A stretch of 9,128 bases of DNA from contig DASSHC010000062.1 of assembly GCA_035693105.1 (NCBI GenBank), positions 1 through 9,128 on the forward strand. Direction: 5' to 3'. Position 1 is the stretch's first letter. Each line of letters begins with the position of its first letter. Below are positions 1 to 6,074 of the stretch, one piece after another. The notes beneath the pieces were generated by a model. The model saw nothing but the letters and a program-made list of their open reading frames with translations. It did no database searches and was not told the origin of the DNA. The translations under genes and the position numbers were made by a program. Origin of the DNA: DASSHC01 sp035693105 (lineage in GTDB: Bacteria > Chloroflexota > Chloroflexia > Thermomicrobiales > Thermomicrobiaceae).

Positions 1-609
1 GAGCGCCCAGTTGGCGCGCACTAAATACTCGCGCGAGCTGGCGGGGTCGAAGCGGTACTCGTCGAGCGAGAGCCAGCCCAGCCGCTCCTGCATCGGCGCG
101 ACCAGCTCGTCGAAGCTGAAGGCCGGATCGAGGGCGGTAAAGAGGAACTTGCTCCAGGACTTCAGTGGCACCTGGGGCAGGTTGTCCGCTTCACTGGGAA
201 AGCCGGCGACGCCCTCGAACTCGGGCATCGAGAGGAAGCGGCCGTCGAGCGCGAAGCGGCGCCCGTGGTAGCGGCAGCGTAGCACCTGGGCGTGGCCTTC
301 CCCCTCGACCACGATGTTGCCGCGGTGGGTGCAGACGTTGGAGAGGCAGTGGAGGCAGTCGTCGGCGTCGCGCGTCAGCAGCAGCGGCTCGTCGACGCAG
401 CCCTCCAGCATGGTCCAGGGGAGCACCTGGCCGGGGTGGCGCACGCGGTCGCTGTCGGTCACGAACTGCCAGCTGCGGGCGAAGATGCGCTCGCGCGCCA
501 GCTCATAGTAGCGCGGATCGCCGTAGATCTCGGCCGGCAAGGTGGAGGCGCGCTCGATGGCCGCGTCGATCTCCCAGGCAGGCCAGGCGCCGTCCCGCTT
601 CTCGCTCAT
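1..609 (-). CDS. Rieske non-heme iron oxygenase, alpha subunit, N-terminal part (cut by window edge)
   Basis: Reading the minus strand from ATG at 609 gives 203 open codons with no stop before base 1, so the C-terminal half is outside the window. The protein starts MSEKRDGAWP and has the N-terminal layout of aromatic-ring-hydroxylating / choline-monooxygenase-like alpha subunits (YGDPRYYELARERIFARSW near residues 29-47). A complete Rieske [2Fe-2S] site follows: C93-x-H95 (CTHRGN) and, 16 residues on, C112-x2-H115 (CRYHG). Family members take electrons from a reductase or ferredoxin through the Rieske cluster and activate O2 at a mononuclear iron. The ligands for that iron lie in the missing half, so the substrate class cannot be judged. 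A purine-rich GGGGGAAG sits just before the ATG and supports the start. It is transcribed divergently from aspA. Family assignment is firm; the specific function is unknown. Confidence 0.92.
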   Translation of the reverse strand, partial: MSEKRDGAWPAWEIDAAIERASTLPAEIYGDPRYYELARERIFARSWQFVTDSDRVRHPGQVLPWTMLEGCVDEPLLLTRDADDCLHCLSNVCTHRGNIVVEGEGHAQVLRCRYHGRRFALDGRFLSMPEFEGVAGFPSEADNLPQVPLKSWSKFLFTALDPAFSFDELVAPMQERLGWLSLDEYRFDPASSREYLVRANWAL

Positions 610-634
610 GGACTTCCCCCTTCACGCGTCTTGC

Positions 635-650
635 GGCAGTATACGCTGCC
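635..650. promoter_or_regulatory. interrupted palindrome in divergent promoter region, possible operator
   Basis: GGCAG and CTGCC flank a 6-nt centre containing TATAC. It lies 26 bp upstream of the Rieske gene start and 120 bp upstream of aspA. On the minus strand the centre reads TATACT, a fair -10 hexamer, but I see no matching -35. It could be a regulator site or chance; no regulator gene is in the window. Confidence 0.25.
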
Positions 651-677
651 AAAGCGTCCGGCGCCCCCGCGCGACCA

Positions 678-707
678 TTGGGAGACCGGCGCTTCGTAGC
701 GTATGGT
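678..707 (+). promoter_or_regulatory. candidate sigma70-type promoter for aspA
   Basis: TTGGGA (678-683) and TATGGT (702-707) are separated by 18 bp, each matching 4 of 6 consensus bases. They would give a leader of roughly 55 nt before the aspA ATG. The hexamers are weak matches, and housekeeping promoters in this kind of genome are poorly defined, so this is only a candidate. Confidence 0.3.
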
Positions 708-769
708 TAGCTTTGTGGTGGATTCTGCCACTCCGGTGGCGCCGTGCGTCTATGGGAGAGGAATGACCG

Positions 770-2236
770 ATGGCAGAAGGGCGAGTGAGCGTGCCGGAGC
801 CTACGACACGGCAGGAGCACGATCTGGTGGGCGAACGCGCGGTGCCGGCCGCGGCCTACTACGGGGTGCATACGCTACGGGCGCTCGAGAACTTCCCGAT
901 CACCGGCACGCCGATCTCGATCTATCCGGAGCTGGTCAAGGCGCTGGCCGCCGTCAAGGAGGCCGCCGCGCTGGCCAACCGCGAGCTGGGTCTCCTGCCG
1001 CCCGAGAAGGCGGACGCCATCGTGCGCGCGGCCGAGGAGATCCGCCAGGGTGCGCTGCTTGACCAGTTCGCGGTCGACGTGATTCAGGGCGGCGCCGGCA
1101 CCTCGACCAACATGAACGCCAACGAGGTCATCGCCAATCGCGCGCTGGAGCTGCTGGGCCACCAGCGCGGCGAGTATGGCTACCTGCATCCGGTGGAAGA
1201 CGTCAACATGAGCCAGAGCACCAACGATGTCTATCCCACGGCGATCAAGGTCGCGCTGCAGGTGATGATCGGCGAGCTGGCGGCGGCGATGGGCGTGCTG
1301 CGGAGCGCCTTCGAGGCCAAGGCAGCCGAGTTCGCCGACGTGTTGAAGATGGGCCGCACGCAACTGCAGGACGCGGTGCCGATGACGCTGGGCCAGGAGT
1401 TCGGCGCCTTCGGCATCATGATCGGCGAAGATGAGGAGCGGCTGCGCGAGGCCGCGCTCCTGATTCGCGAGATCAACCTGGGCGCCACCGCCATCGGCAC
1501 CGGCATCAACACCCACCCCGACTACGCCGAGCTGGCGCGCGGCCACCTGGCTCAGATCACCGGCATCCCGTTGATCACCGCCGCCAATCTGGTCGAGGCC
1601 ACCCAGGACGCCGGCGCCTTCGTGCAGCTCTCGGGCGTGCTCAAGCGCATCGCGGTCAAGCTCTCCAAGATCAGCAGCGACCTGCGGCTCCTCTCCTCCG
1701 GGCCGCGCGCCGGGCTGGGCGAGATCAACCTGCCGGCGGTGCAGGCCGGCTCCAGCATCATGCCGGGCAAGGTCAACCCGGTGATCCCGGAGGTGGTCAA
1801 CCAGATCGCCTACGAGGTCATCGGCAACGACGTGACGGTCAGCTTCGCCGCCGAGGGCGGGCAGCTCCAGCTCAACGCCTTCGAGCCGATCATCGCCCAC
1901 TCCCTCTTCGGCAGCCTGCAGCACCTGCGCGCCGGCTGCCTGACGCTGGCCGAGCGCTGCGTGCGCGGCATCACCGCCAACCGCGACAAGCTGCGCCAGA
2001 GCGTCGAGCACTCGATCGGCATCGTGACCGCGCTCAACCCCTACATCGGCTACGAGAATGCCACCCGGATCGCGCAGGAGGCGCAAGCGACCGGCCGCGG
2101 CGTGGCCGAGCTGGTGCTGGAGCACGGCCTGATGACCAAGGAGCAACTCGACAAGATCCTGCAGCCGGAGGTGCTGACGCGCCCGCGTCCGGCCCTCTCC
2201 GCTGATTGGGCCGCCAGGCGCGACGAATCGCGCTGA
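770..2236 (+). CDS. aspA: aspartate ammonia-lyase (aspartase)
   Basis: 488 aa, full length for the family (E. coli AspA is 478 aa). Predicted reaction: L-aspartate to fumarate plus ammonia, in the cytosol, as a homotetramer whose active sites are built from three subunits. The three conserved superfamily segments are present: GGAGTSTNMNANE (residues 107-119), HPVEDVNMSQSTNDVYP (140-156) and the flexible catalytic loop GSSIMPGKVNP (327-337), where S328 is the predicted catalytic base and K334/N336 bind substrate carboxylates. GRTQLQDAVPMTLGQEF (195-211) is the aspartase form; class II fumarases usually read GRTHLQDATPL there. This is why I call aspartase and not fumarase C. Start: ATG at 770 is preceded by GAGAGGA; an in-frame GTG at 785 would lose only the non-conserved first residues. 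No partner gene adjoins it, so it is probably monocistronic, giving carbon and nitrogen from aspartate. Confidence 0.95.
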   Translation: MAEGRVSVPEPTTRQEHDLVGERAVPAAAYYGVHTLRALENFPITGTPISIYPELVKALAAVKEAAALANRELGLLPPEKADAIVRAAEEIRQGALLDQFAVDVIQGGAGTSTNMNANEVIANRALELLGHQRGEYGYLHPVEDVNMSQSTNDVYPTAIKVALQVMIGELAAAMGVLRSAFEAKAAEFADVLKMGRTQLQDAVPMTLGQEFGAFGIMIGEDEERLREAALLIREINLGATAIGTGINTHPDYAELARGHLAQITGIPLITAANLVEATQDAGAFVQLSGVLKRIAVKLSKISSDLRLLSSGPRAGLGEINLPAVQAGSSIMPGKVNPVIPEVVNQIAYEVIGNDVTVSFAAEGGQLQLNAFEPIIAHSLFGSLQHLRAGCLTLAERCVRGITANRDKLRQSVEHSIGIVTALNPYIGYENATRIAQEAQATGRGVAELVLEHGLMTKEQLDKILQPEVLTRPRPALSADWAARRDESR

Positions 2237-2253
2237 GCAGCCATCGTGCGTAG

Positions 2254-2288
2254 GGCCGCCGCGGAGGAGTGAGCAAGCCGCGGCGGCC
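2254..2288 (+). terminator. GC-rich hairpin after aspA, likely terminator
   Basis: A perfect 11-bp inverted repeat (GGCCGCCGCGG, 2254-2264; partner 2278-2288) with a 13-nt loop lies 18 bp after the aspA stop. It is followed by tctcgacg, not a T-run, so it is not a classical intrinsic terminator. U-poor hairpins are common behind genes in high-GC bacteria. It may instead protect the mRNA 3' end. Confidence 0.55.
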
Positions 2289-2349
2289 TCTCGACGTTGA
2301 TGCGGCGGCATACCACTAACTCAGCCGGTCTTGGAAATTGAGGAAATAT

Positions 2350-2500
2350 CCTGATGCTCCGTGGCGGGGACGCGCGGGGTTGATGGAGACTGAGGAATGA
2401 ACCTCATGCTCCGTGGCCTGTGGCGCGCAGGGCTAATGGGATTTGCGGAATTAACCTCATGCTCCGTCGCCGGGGGCGCGCCGGGCTAAAGCCGCAGCGC
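2350..2500 (+). repeat. degenerate tandem repeat, period 52-53 bp, three copies
   Basis: Copies begin at 2350, 2402 and 2455, each opening with CCT(G/C)ATGCTCCGT. Copies then share a GC-rich stretch around GCGCG, GGG(C/T)T(A/G)A, and an end resembling GCGGAATTAA. The third copy loses similarity after GGGCTAAAGCC and passes into the inverted-repeat arm. A degenerate partial unit (attgaggaaatat) appears just before the first copy. No convincing reading frame runs through them. Confidence 0.7.
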
Positions 2501-2617
2501 TAGCAAGCGAAGCCTGTTGAAACAGGCTAAGATCGAGATGGCGTACGCCAGGTTATTGCCGCAAACGCCATAAGCCGCAGCGCTCGCAGACGAATCCATC
2601 TGAAGCCGGCTGAAGAT
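2489..2617 (+). repeat. second, diverged direct copy of the repeat core
   Basis: Bases 2489-2533 and 2572-2617 align in the same orientation, starting with identical AAGCCGCAGCGCT and ending in GGCT(G)AAGAT. About 36 of 46 positions agree with one gap by hand count. The second copy lies in the centre of the inverted repeat, showing that the element family has been copied here in both orientations. Confidence 0.6.
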
Positions 2618-2623
2618 CTCTTC

Positions 2624-2646
2624 TAGACCGGTCTATCAATTTTGAT
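2624..2646. repeat. two adjoining short palindromes
   Basis: TAGACCGGTCTA (2624-2635) is a perfect 12-bp palindrome. It shares its last base with ATCAA-TT-TTGAT (2635-2646). This A/T-rich patch stands out in GC-rich surroundings, in the centre of the long inverted repeat. It might be an insertion or recombination point, or chance. Confidence 0.4.
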
Positions 2647-2924
2647 GGGCAGTCATTGTGCCCCATCGCGAACCTCAGCCTGTTGCAAGAGGCTTCGATT
2701 GCTAGCGCTGCGGCTTTAGCCCGGCGCGACCCCGGCGACCGAACAGAGGGTTAACTCCGCAACCTCCATCAGCCCGCGCGTCAGGCGACACGCAGGCTGC
2801 CGGGCAGCCGCCAACGGGGTCACGCGAGCGGGCGAATGATGGCGGAGTACTGAGCCCGCCATTGTCATGGAGGCCGCATCCGAAGCATCGTCGCTGGTGT
2901 TCAAGTACCACGGTGCTCCACGAC

Positions 2925-2960
2925 CGAAAGAGATCCATCGCCGCGGCTCAGGATGACAAA
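2925..2960 (-). repeat. REP-like interspersed element
   Basis: On the minus strand this reads TGTCATCCTGAGC, then a short variable piece, then GGATCTCTTTCGG. The pattern TGTCATyCTGAGC...GAATCTC is, from memory, a very common dispersed intergenic repeat in Chloroflexota and other phyla. Its conceptual translation on the minus strand (CHPEPRRWI) is typical of the false ORFs such repeats create. Only one copy lies in the window. Confidence 0.45.
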
Positions 2961-3090
2961 CGGGCGAAATACACTGAACGATGCTCGACTGGCGGCTGTG
3001 AAATTCTTGTTCGCTCACCTCAGTTCCCCCGCGTGCCTGGCGGCAGGCTAGACGTGAGCAAAGTGAGTAGCGAATGAGCAGGTTGTGGGC

Positions 3091-3119
3091 TTGCGTTTTG
3101 ATGTTCGGGAGGATAATCT
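3091..3119 (+). promoter_or_regulatory. candidate promoter for the ABCD cluster
   Basis: TTGCGT (3091-3096) is followed by GATAATCT, giving -10 options GATAAT (3112-3117, 15-bp spacer) or TAATCT (3114-3119, 17-bp spacer). It sits in one of the few A/T-richer patches before gene A and would give a leader of about 155 nt containing the hairpin at 3182-3205. Weak evidence. Confidence 0.3.
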
Positions 3120-3181
3120 AGCGCCAGGCTTGAATTCACGATGACTCGACTCCCGGGCGAACCAGGGGTTCCATGGGTCTT

Positions 3182-3205
3182 TCTCGTGTCGCAGGCGACG
3201 TGAGA
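3182..3205 (+). promoter_or_regulatory. strong leader hairpin / imperfect palindrome before gene A
   Basis: Arms CTC and GTCGC (3183-3185, 3188-3192) pair with GCGAC and GAG (3195-3199, 3202-3204). The intervening GT pairs with GT by wobble, and T3182-A3205 adds one pair, so as RNA it is about an 11-bp stem with a minimal loop. As DNA it is an imperfect dyad. It lies about 80 bp before the gene A start, without a T-run after it. It could be an operator or an mRNA leader element. Confidence 0.4.
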
Positions 3206-3282
3206 TGGAGCCACGCCGGCACCGATGGGTTCGCGCAGCCGGAAAGCGCGCGCCGTCGCGCTCACAGAGGAGACGCGCAACG

Positions 3283-4185
3283 ATGACCTCCATCCAGCGG
3301 TCGTCCGCCGAACAGGTGCTCTGGTTCGACGAGCCGGCTTGCGCCGACCCGGACCAGGTGGGCGGCAAAGCGTCGCAGTTGGCGCGGCTGTCCCGCTTTT
3401 ATCCGGTGCCGCCCGGCTTCTGCCTGCCGGCGCCATTGGTCGCCGCGGCGCTGGCGTCCACCGATCCGCGCGCTCGACTGCTGGAGATCGTGGGACCGGC
3501 CTACGCCAAGCTGACGCGACTGGCCGAGGTCGAGCGTGCACGCGTCGCCGTGCGCTCCTCGGCCCTCGACGAAGACGGCGCTCAGAGCTCCTTCGCCGGG
3601 CAGCACGAGAGCTACCTCAACCTGACCGGCGACGATCAGATCGCCGAGGCGGTGCTGCGCTGCTGGGACTCCGGCAGCTCCGAGCGCGCTCTGGCCTACC
3701 GCGCGCAGTTCGGGCTGGCGGGCGACACTCTCCGGCTGGCGGTGCTGGTGCAACAGCTCGTCCAATCCGATGTCTCGGCGGTGGTCTTCAGCGCCAACCC
3801 GGTCACCGGCGCGCGCGACGAGATCGTGGTCACCGCCACGCTGGGGCTGGGCGAGAGCCTGGTCGGCGGCACCGTGACGCCCGACACCTGGACCGTCGCC
3901 AAGGATGGCCTAACGGTTCGCTCCGAGCTGCTGGGCGACAAGCGGCGCATGACGATCGCGACCGCGGCGGGCACCCAAGAGGTCGATGTCCCCCATCTGC
4001 TGCGCCGGCCCCCGTGCCTCAGCGCTACGCAGGTTACCGAGCTAGCCGGCCTGGCCGCCTCGCTCGAGCAGTTCAATGGCTGGCCGGTCGATGTCGAGGC
4101 CGCCTACAACCGGGGACGCCTCTACCTCTTGCAGTGCCGTCCGATCACGGCGGGGTTGCAGGCGAAGGGAGGCGGCGCAGCCTAG
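3283..4185 (+). CDS. gene A: stand-alone PEP synthase/rifampin-phosphotransferase-type ATP-grasp subunit
   Basis: 300 aa that cover only the PEP/pyruvate-binding (PPDK_N, ATP-grasp) domain. Visible motifs: GGKASQLARL (K29), PVPPGFCLP (41-49), VAVRSSALDEDGAQSSFAGQ (88-107; R91 is the predicted ATP-phosphate contact), VLVQQLV (154-160), VVFSANPVTG (167-176), LGLGESLVGG (187-196), and DVEAAYNRGRLYLLQCRPIT (270-289). In the last, E272, Q284 and R286 have the same spacing as the Mg/ATP residues E297, Q309 and R311 of Listeria rifampin phosphotransferase. Predicted role: bind ATP and transfer the beta-phosphate to a histidine, here on separate proteins (B, C), releasing AMP and Pi. Start: ATG 3283 has GAGGAG about 10 nt upstream; the in-frame ATG at 3205 would add 26 basic, low-complexity residues without a good ribosome site. 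The segment between the PPGF and RSS motifs (about 45 residues) looks shorter than in most relatives. B follows after 71 bp. Confidence 0.93.
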   Translation: MTSIQRSSAEQVLWFDEPACADPDQVGGKASQLARLSRFYPVPPGFCLPAPLVAAALASTDPRARLLEIVGPAYAKLTRLAEVERARVAVRSSALDEDGAQSSFAGQHESYLNLTGDDQIAEAVLRCWDSGSSERALAYRAQFGLAGDTLRLAVLVQQLVQSDVSAVVFSANPVTGARDEIVVTATLGLGESLVGGTVTPDTWTVAKDGLTVRSELLGDKRRMTIATAAGTQEVDVPHLLRRPPCLSATQVTELAGLAASLEQFNGWPVDVEAAYNRGRLYLLQCRPITAGLQAKGGGAA

Positions 4186-4256
4186 GGCGGAGCTTTCGCC
4201 GGCGGTGGCGCCGGTGCGTGTTCGAGCACGATCGTTGGGAACGAGTGGAGGCTACG

Positions 4257-5942
4257 ATGGAGACAATGGATCCCAGCGCGACCAGGAAACCGGGCGCCAC
4301 GCCCGCCGACGCTGACCTGGAGCAGCCGAGCGACGAGCAGGCGTTCTGGATGGCCGATCCGATGCATTTCCCCACTCCGCTGACGCCGCTGGATGCCTCG
4401 GTGGACGCGATCTTCCACAACATCGGTTTCCGCCGCGCGGCCGAAGCCTACGACCTCCCCGTGCGCTACCATATGCGCCGCTTCCACGGCTACCATTACT
4501 ACACCATGAAAATGCTTCCGCTGCCGCCCGAGCAGTTGCAGGCGCTGGGCAAGAGCGCCGAGCACAAGCTCCAGGCCGCTATGGGCAGCCAGCGCCGCGA
4601 CTGGGAGGAGCGCTACCTGCCGGAGATCCGCCGCCAGATCGCGGAGACCGAGCAGATTGACTTCGACGCGGCCAGCACCGAGCAACTGGCGCGCTTCGTG
4701 CAGGAGGCCGGCGAGCGCCTCGCGCGCCAGTGGGAGATCCACTTCCTGATCGCGATGCCGATGCTGATCTCCCAGAGCGTCTTCGAGCAGTTCTACCGCG
4801 ATGTCTTCGGCGAGACCGACGCGCTCAACGTCTACCGCCTGCTGCAGGGGCTCGACAACCTCACTGTCCAGTACGGACGCGACCTCTGGCAGCTCAGTCG
4901 CCAGGCGCGCCAGGACCCCGAGGTGCTGGCGGTGATCCAGCAGCGCGAGCCGGCCGAGATCGTGGGCGTGCTGAAGGAGACCGAGGCCGGGCGCCGCTTC
5001 CTGGCCGCTTTCGATGCCTGGCTGGAGCGCAACGGCCACCGCGGCAATATCCTCGGCGTCAGCGAGCCCTTCTGGGTCGAGGACCCGACGCAGGTCATCG
5101 GCATGCTCAAGGACTACGTGGCGCGCACCGACTACGACCCGGCGGCCGAGCACGCGCAGCTCGCGGCGGCGCGCGAGGAGGCGGTGGCCGCGGCCCGCGC
5201 CCGCCTGATCGACTACCCGGCACAGGTCGGCGAGCAGTTCGAGTTCCTGCTGAAGGCCGCTCAGGAGGCGGTGGTCATCAGCGAGGATCACGCCTTCTGG
5301 ATCGACTTCCGCGCGCTCTACGAGCTGCGCCGGGTAGTGGTCGCGGCCGGCAAGCGGCTAGCCTCCCTGGGCGTCATCGCCCAGCCGAGCGACATGATCG
5401 AGCTGAGTCTGGACGAGCTGGTGACCGCGCTGACCAGCCCCAGCGCGCGGGACTGGCGCGCGCTTGTCGCCGAGCGGACGCGGGAGATGGAGGAGTTCGC
5501 GCGCACCCCACCAGCACCGACCATTGGCACGCCGCCCGCCGGCCCGCCGCCGGATGATCCGGTCAGCCAGGCGATGGGGCGCTTCTTCGGCGCGCCGCCC
5601 AAGCCGTCCGAGGAGCCGGGCCTGATCCAGGGTACGCCCGGCTCAAAGGGGACCGCGACCGGTCGCGTCAAGGTGATCCACACGCTGGATGAAGCACACA
5701 AGCTGCAGCCGGGCGACATCCTGGTGGTCCAGACCACCACGCCCCCTTGGACCCCGCTCTTCAACACGGCGGCGGCGGTCGTCACCGACACCGGCGGCGT
5801 GCTCAGCCACTGTGCGGTCGTGGCCCGTGAGTACGGCATCCCGGCGGTGGTCGGCACCGGCATGGCGACGGTGATACTCCAGGATGGGGATCGGGTGGCG
5901 GTCGACGGCGGCGCCGGCATCGTCCGAATCATCGGTGGCTAG
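4257..5942 (+). CDS. gene B: phosphohistidine swivel-domain subunit of split phosphotransferase
   Basis: 561 aa. Residues 1-417 are a mostly helical domain beginning with FWMADPMHFPTPLTPL, the opening typical of the middle domain of rifampin phosphotransferase-like proteins. Conserved blocks include RRFHGYHYY (G78-Y82), DWEERYLPE, LLQGLDNLT (195-203) and EDHAFWIDFR (343-352). A proline-rich linker (418-435) leads to the PEP-utilizer mobile domain (456-561). Its DTGGVLSHCAVVAREYG places the phospho-accepting histidine at H518. There is no C-terminal PEP/pyruvate TIM barrel, so this is not PEP synthase. Predicted role: H518 is phosphorylated by gene A and passes the phosphate to an acceptor bound in the N-terminal domain. 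Start: ATG 4257 follows GGAGG by 5 nt; earlier in-frame codons have no family similarity. A plus B totals 861 residues, the size of a one-chain rifampin phosphotransferase. Phenylphosphate synthase has the same split. Acceptor unknown. Confidence 0.92.
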   Translation: METMDPSATRKPGATPADADLEQPSDEQAFWMADPMHFPTPLTPLDASVDAIFHNIGFRRAAEAYDLPVRYHMRRFHGYHYYTMKMLPLPPEQLQALGKSAEHKLQAAMGSQRRDWEERYLPEIRRQIAETEQIDFDAASTEQLARFVQEAGERLARQWEIHFLIAMPMLISQSVFEQFYRDVFGETDALNVYRLLQGLDNLTVQYGRDLWQLSRQARQDPEVLAVIQQREPAEIVGVLKETEAGRRFLAAFDAWLERNGHRGNILGVSEPFWVEDPTQVIGMLKDYVARTDYDPAAEHAQLAAAREEAVAAARARLIDYPAQVGEQFEFLLKAAQEAVVISEDHAFWIDFRALYELRRVVVAAGKRLASLGVIAQPSDMIELSLDELVTALTSPSARDWRALVAERTREMEEFARTPPAPTIGTPPAGPPPDDPVSQAMGRFFGAPPKPSEEPGLIQGTPGSKGTATGRVKVIHTLDEAHKLQPGDILVVQTTTPPWTPLFNTAAAVVTDTGGVLSHCAVVAREYGIPAVVGTGMATVILQDGDRVAVDGGAGIVRIIGG

Positions 5943-5998
5943 CCAGCCGAGCCGCCAGCACACCACCAGCCGCGGCGCCGGCTGACCACGACCGGGCT

Positions 5999-6017
5999 CG
6001 CGGCGACTGGCGCCGCG
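5999..6017 (+). other. hairpin in the B-C intergenic gap
   Basis: A perfect 7-bp stem (CGCGGCG / CGCCGCG) with a 5-nt loop lies in the 129-bp gap between B and C. A smaller one (GGGAC-agtt-GTCCC, 6038-6051) lies just before the gene C ribosome site. Neither is followed by T-runs. They may tune relative expression of B and C or RNA stability; attenuation is possible but unproven. Confidence 0.35.
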
Positions 6018-6060
6018 AAGCACGTCAACAACATCGAGGGACAGTTGTCCCATGTTCCCT

Positions 6061-6074
6061 AGGAGGCCGTATTG
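6061..6074 (+). promoter_or_regulatory. consensus ribosome binding site deciding a TTG start for gene C
   Basis: A full AGGAGG (6061-6066) is followed by 5 nt and TTG at 6072. No ATG or GTG in this frame is close enough to use it. Starting here makes gene C exactly 561 codons, like B, with all key motifs at the same residue numbers, which supports both start calls. Confidence 0.8.

Larger units (their letters stand above)
2430..2775. repeat. long inverted repeat: 99-bp arms around a 148-bp centre
   Basis: The left arm (2430-2528) and the reverse complement of the right arm (2677-2775) match. The inner 63 bp (2466-2528 against 2677-2739) differ at only 4 positions by hand count, including an unbroken 30-bp run; the outer 36 bp are more diverged with small indels. 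The arms contain GGCTAAAGCC, and the left arm ends in a small hairpin AGCCTGTT-ga-AACAGGCT (2511-2528). The right arm is in effect another copy of the tandem unit in inverted orientation. No transposase gene lies inside. It resembles extragenic palindromic (REP/MITE-like) elements; the exact class is not identifiable here. Confidence 0.8.
2776..3282. other. gene-less stretch upstream of the split phosphotransferase cluster
   Basis: I find no supportable gene here. Short frames of 70-170 codons on both strands show no family resemblance, include arginine- and serine-rich low-complexity stretches and run across repeats. The stretch contains a REP-like element (2925-2960), a small hairpin GCCTG-GCGG-CAGGC (3035-3048) flanked by GCTCAC (3013-3018) and GTGAGC (3054-3059), a candidate promoter near 3091-3119 and a leader hairpin at 3182-3205. 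Confidence 0.6.

Noticed and set aside
875..2311. A 478-codon open frame on the minus strand opposite aspA
   Set aside because: It mirrors a clear aspA on the plus strand; the translation is rich in R, H, A, Q and L, as expected from antisense of GC-rich coding DNA, with no family motif.
2350..2620. Evenly spaced repeats as a possible CRISPR array
   Set aside because: Units are degenerate through their length, there are no constant-length unique spacers between identical repeats, and no cas genes are present.
2702..3077. Small frames on both strands (78-100 codons minus, 71 codons plus)
   Set aside because: They run through the repeat region and have no convincing ribosome sites or family resemblance.
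3087..3095. GGGCTTGCG, reminiscent of half of the rifamycin-associated element found before actinomycete rifampin-modifying genes
   Set aside because: The complementary half is absent and I am not certain of the exact consensus, so it does not support rifamycin control.
3225..4256. An upstream extension of gene B to 905 codons
   Set aside because: This part overlaps gene A in another frame, is arginine-rich and without similarity to the family; the good ribosome site and the match in length with gene C place the start at 4257.
4182..5291. A 369-codon minus-strand frame opposite gene B, and a similar 367-codon one (6729-7832) opposite gene C
   Set aside because: Both are antisense shadows of strongly supported plus-strand genes and show no motifs of their own.
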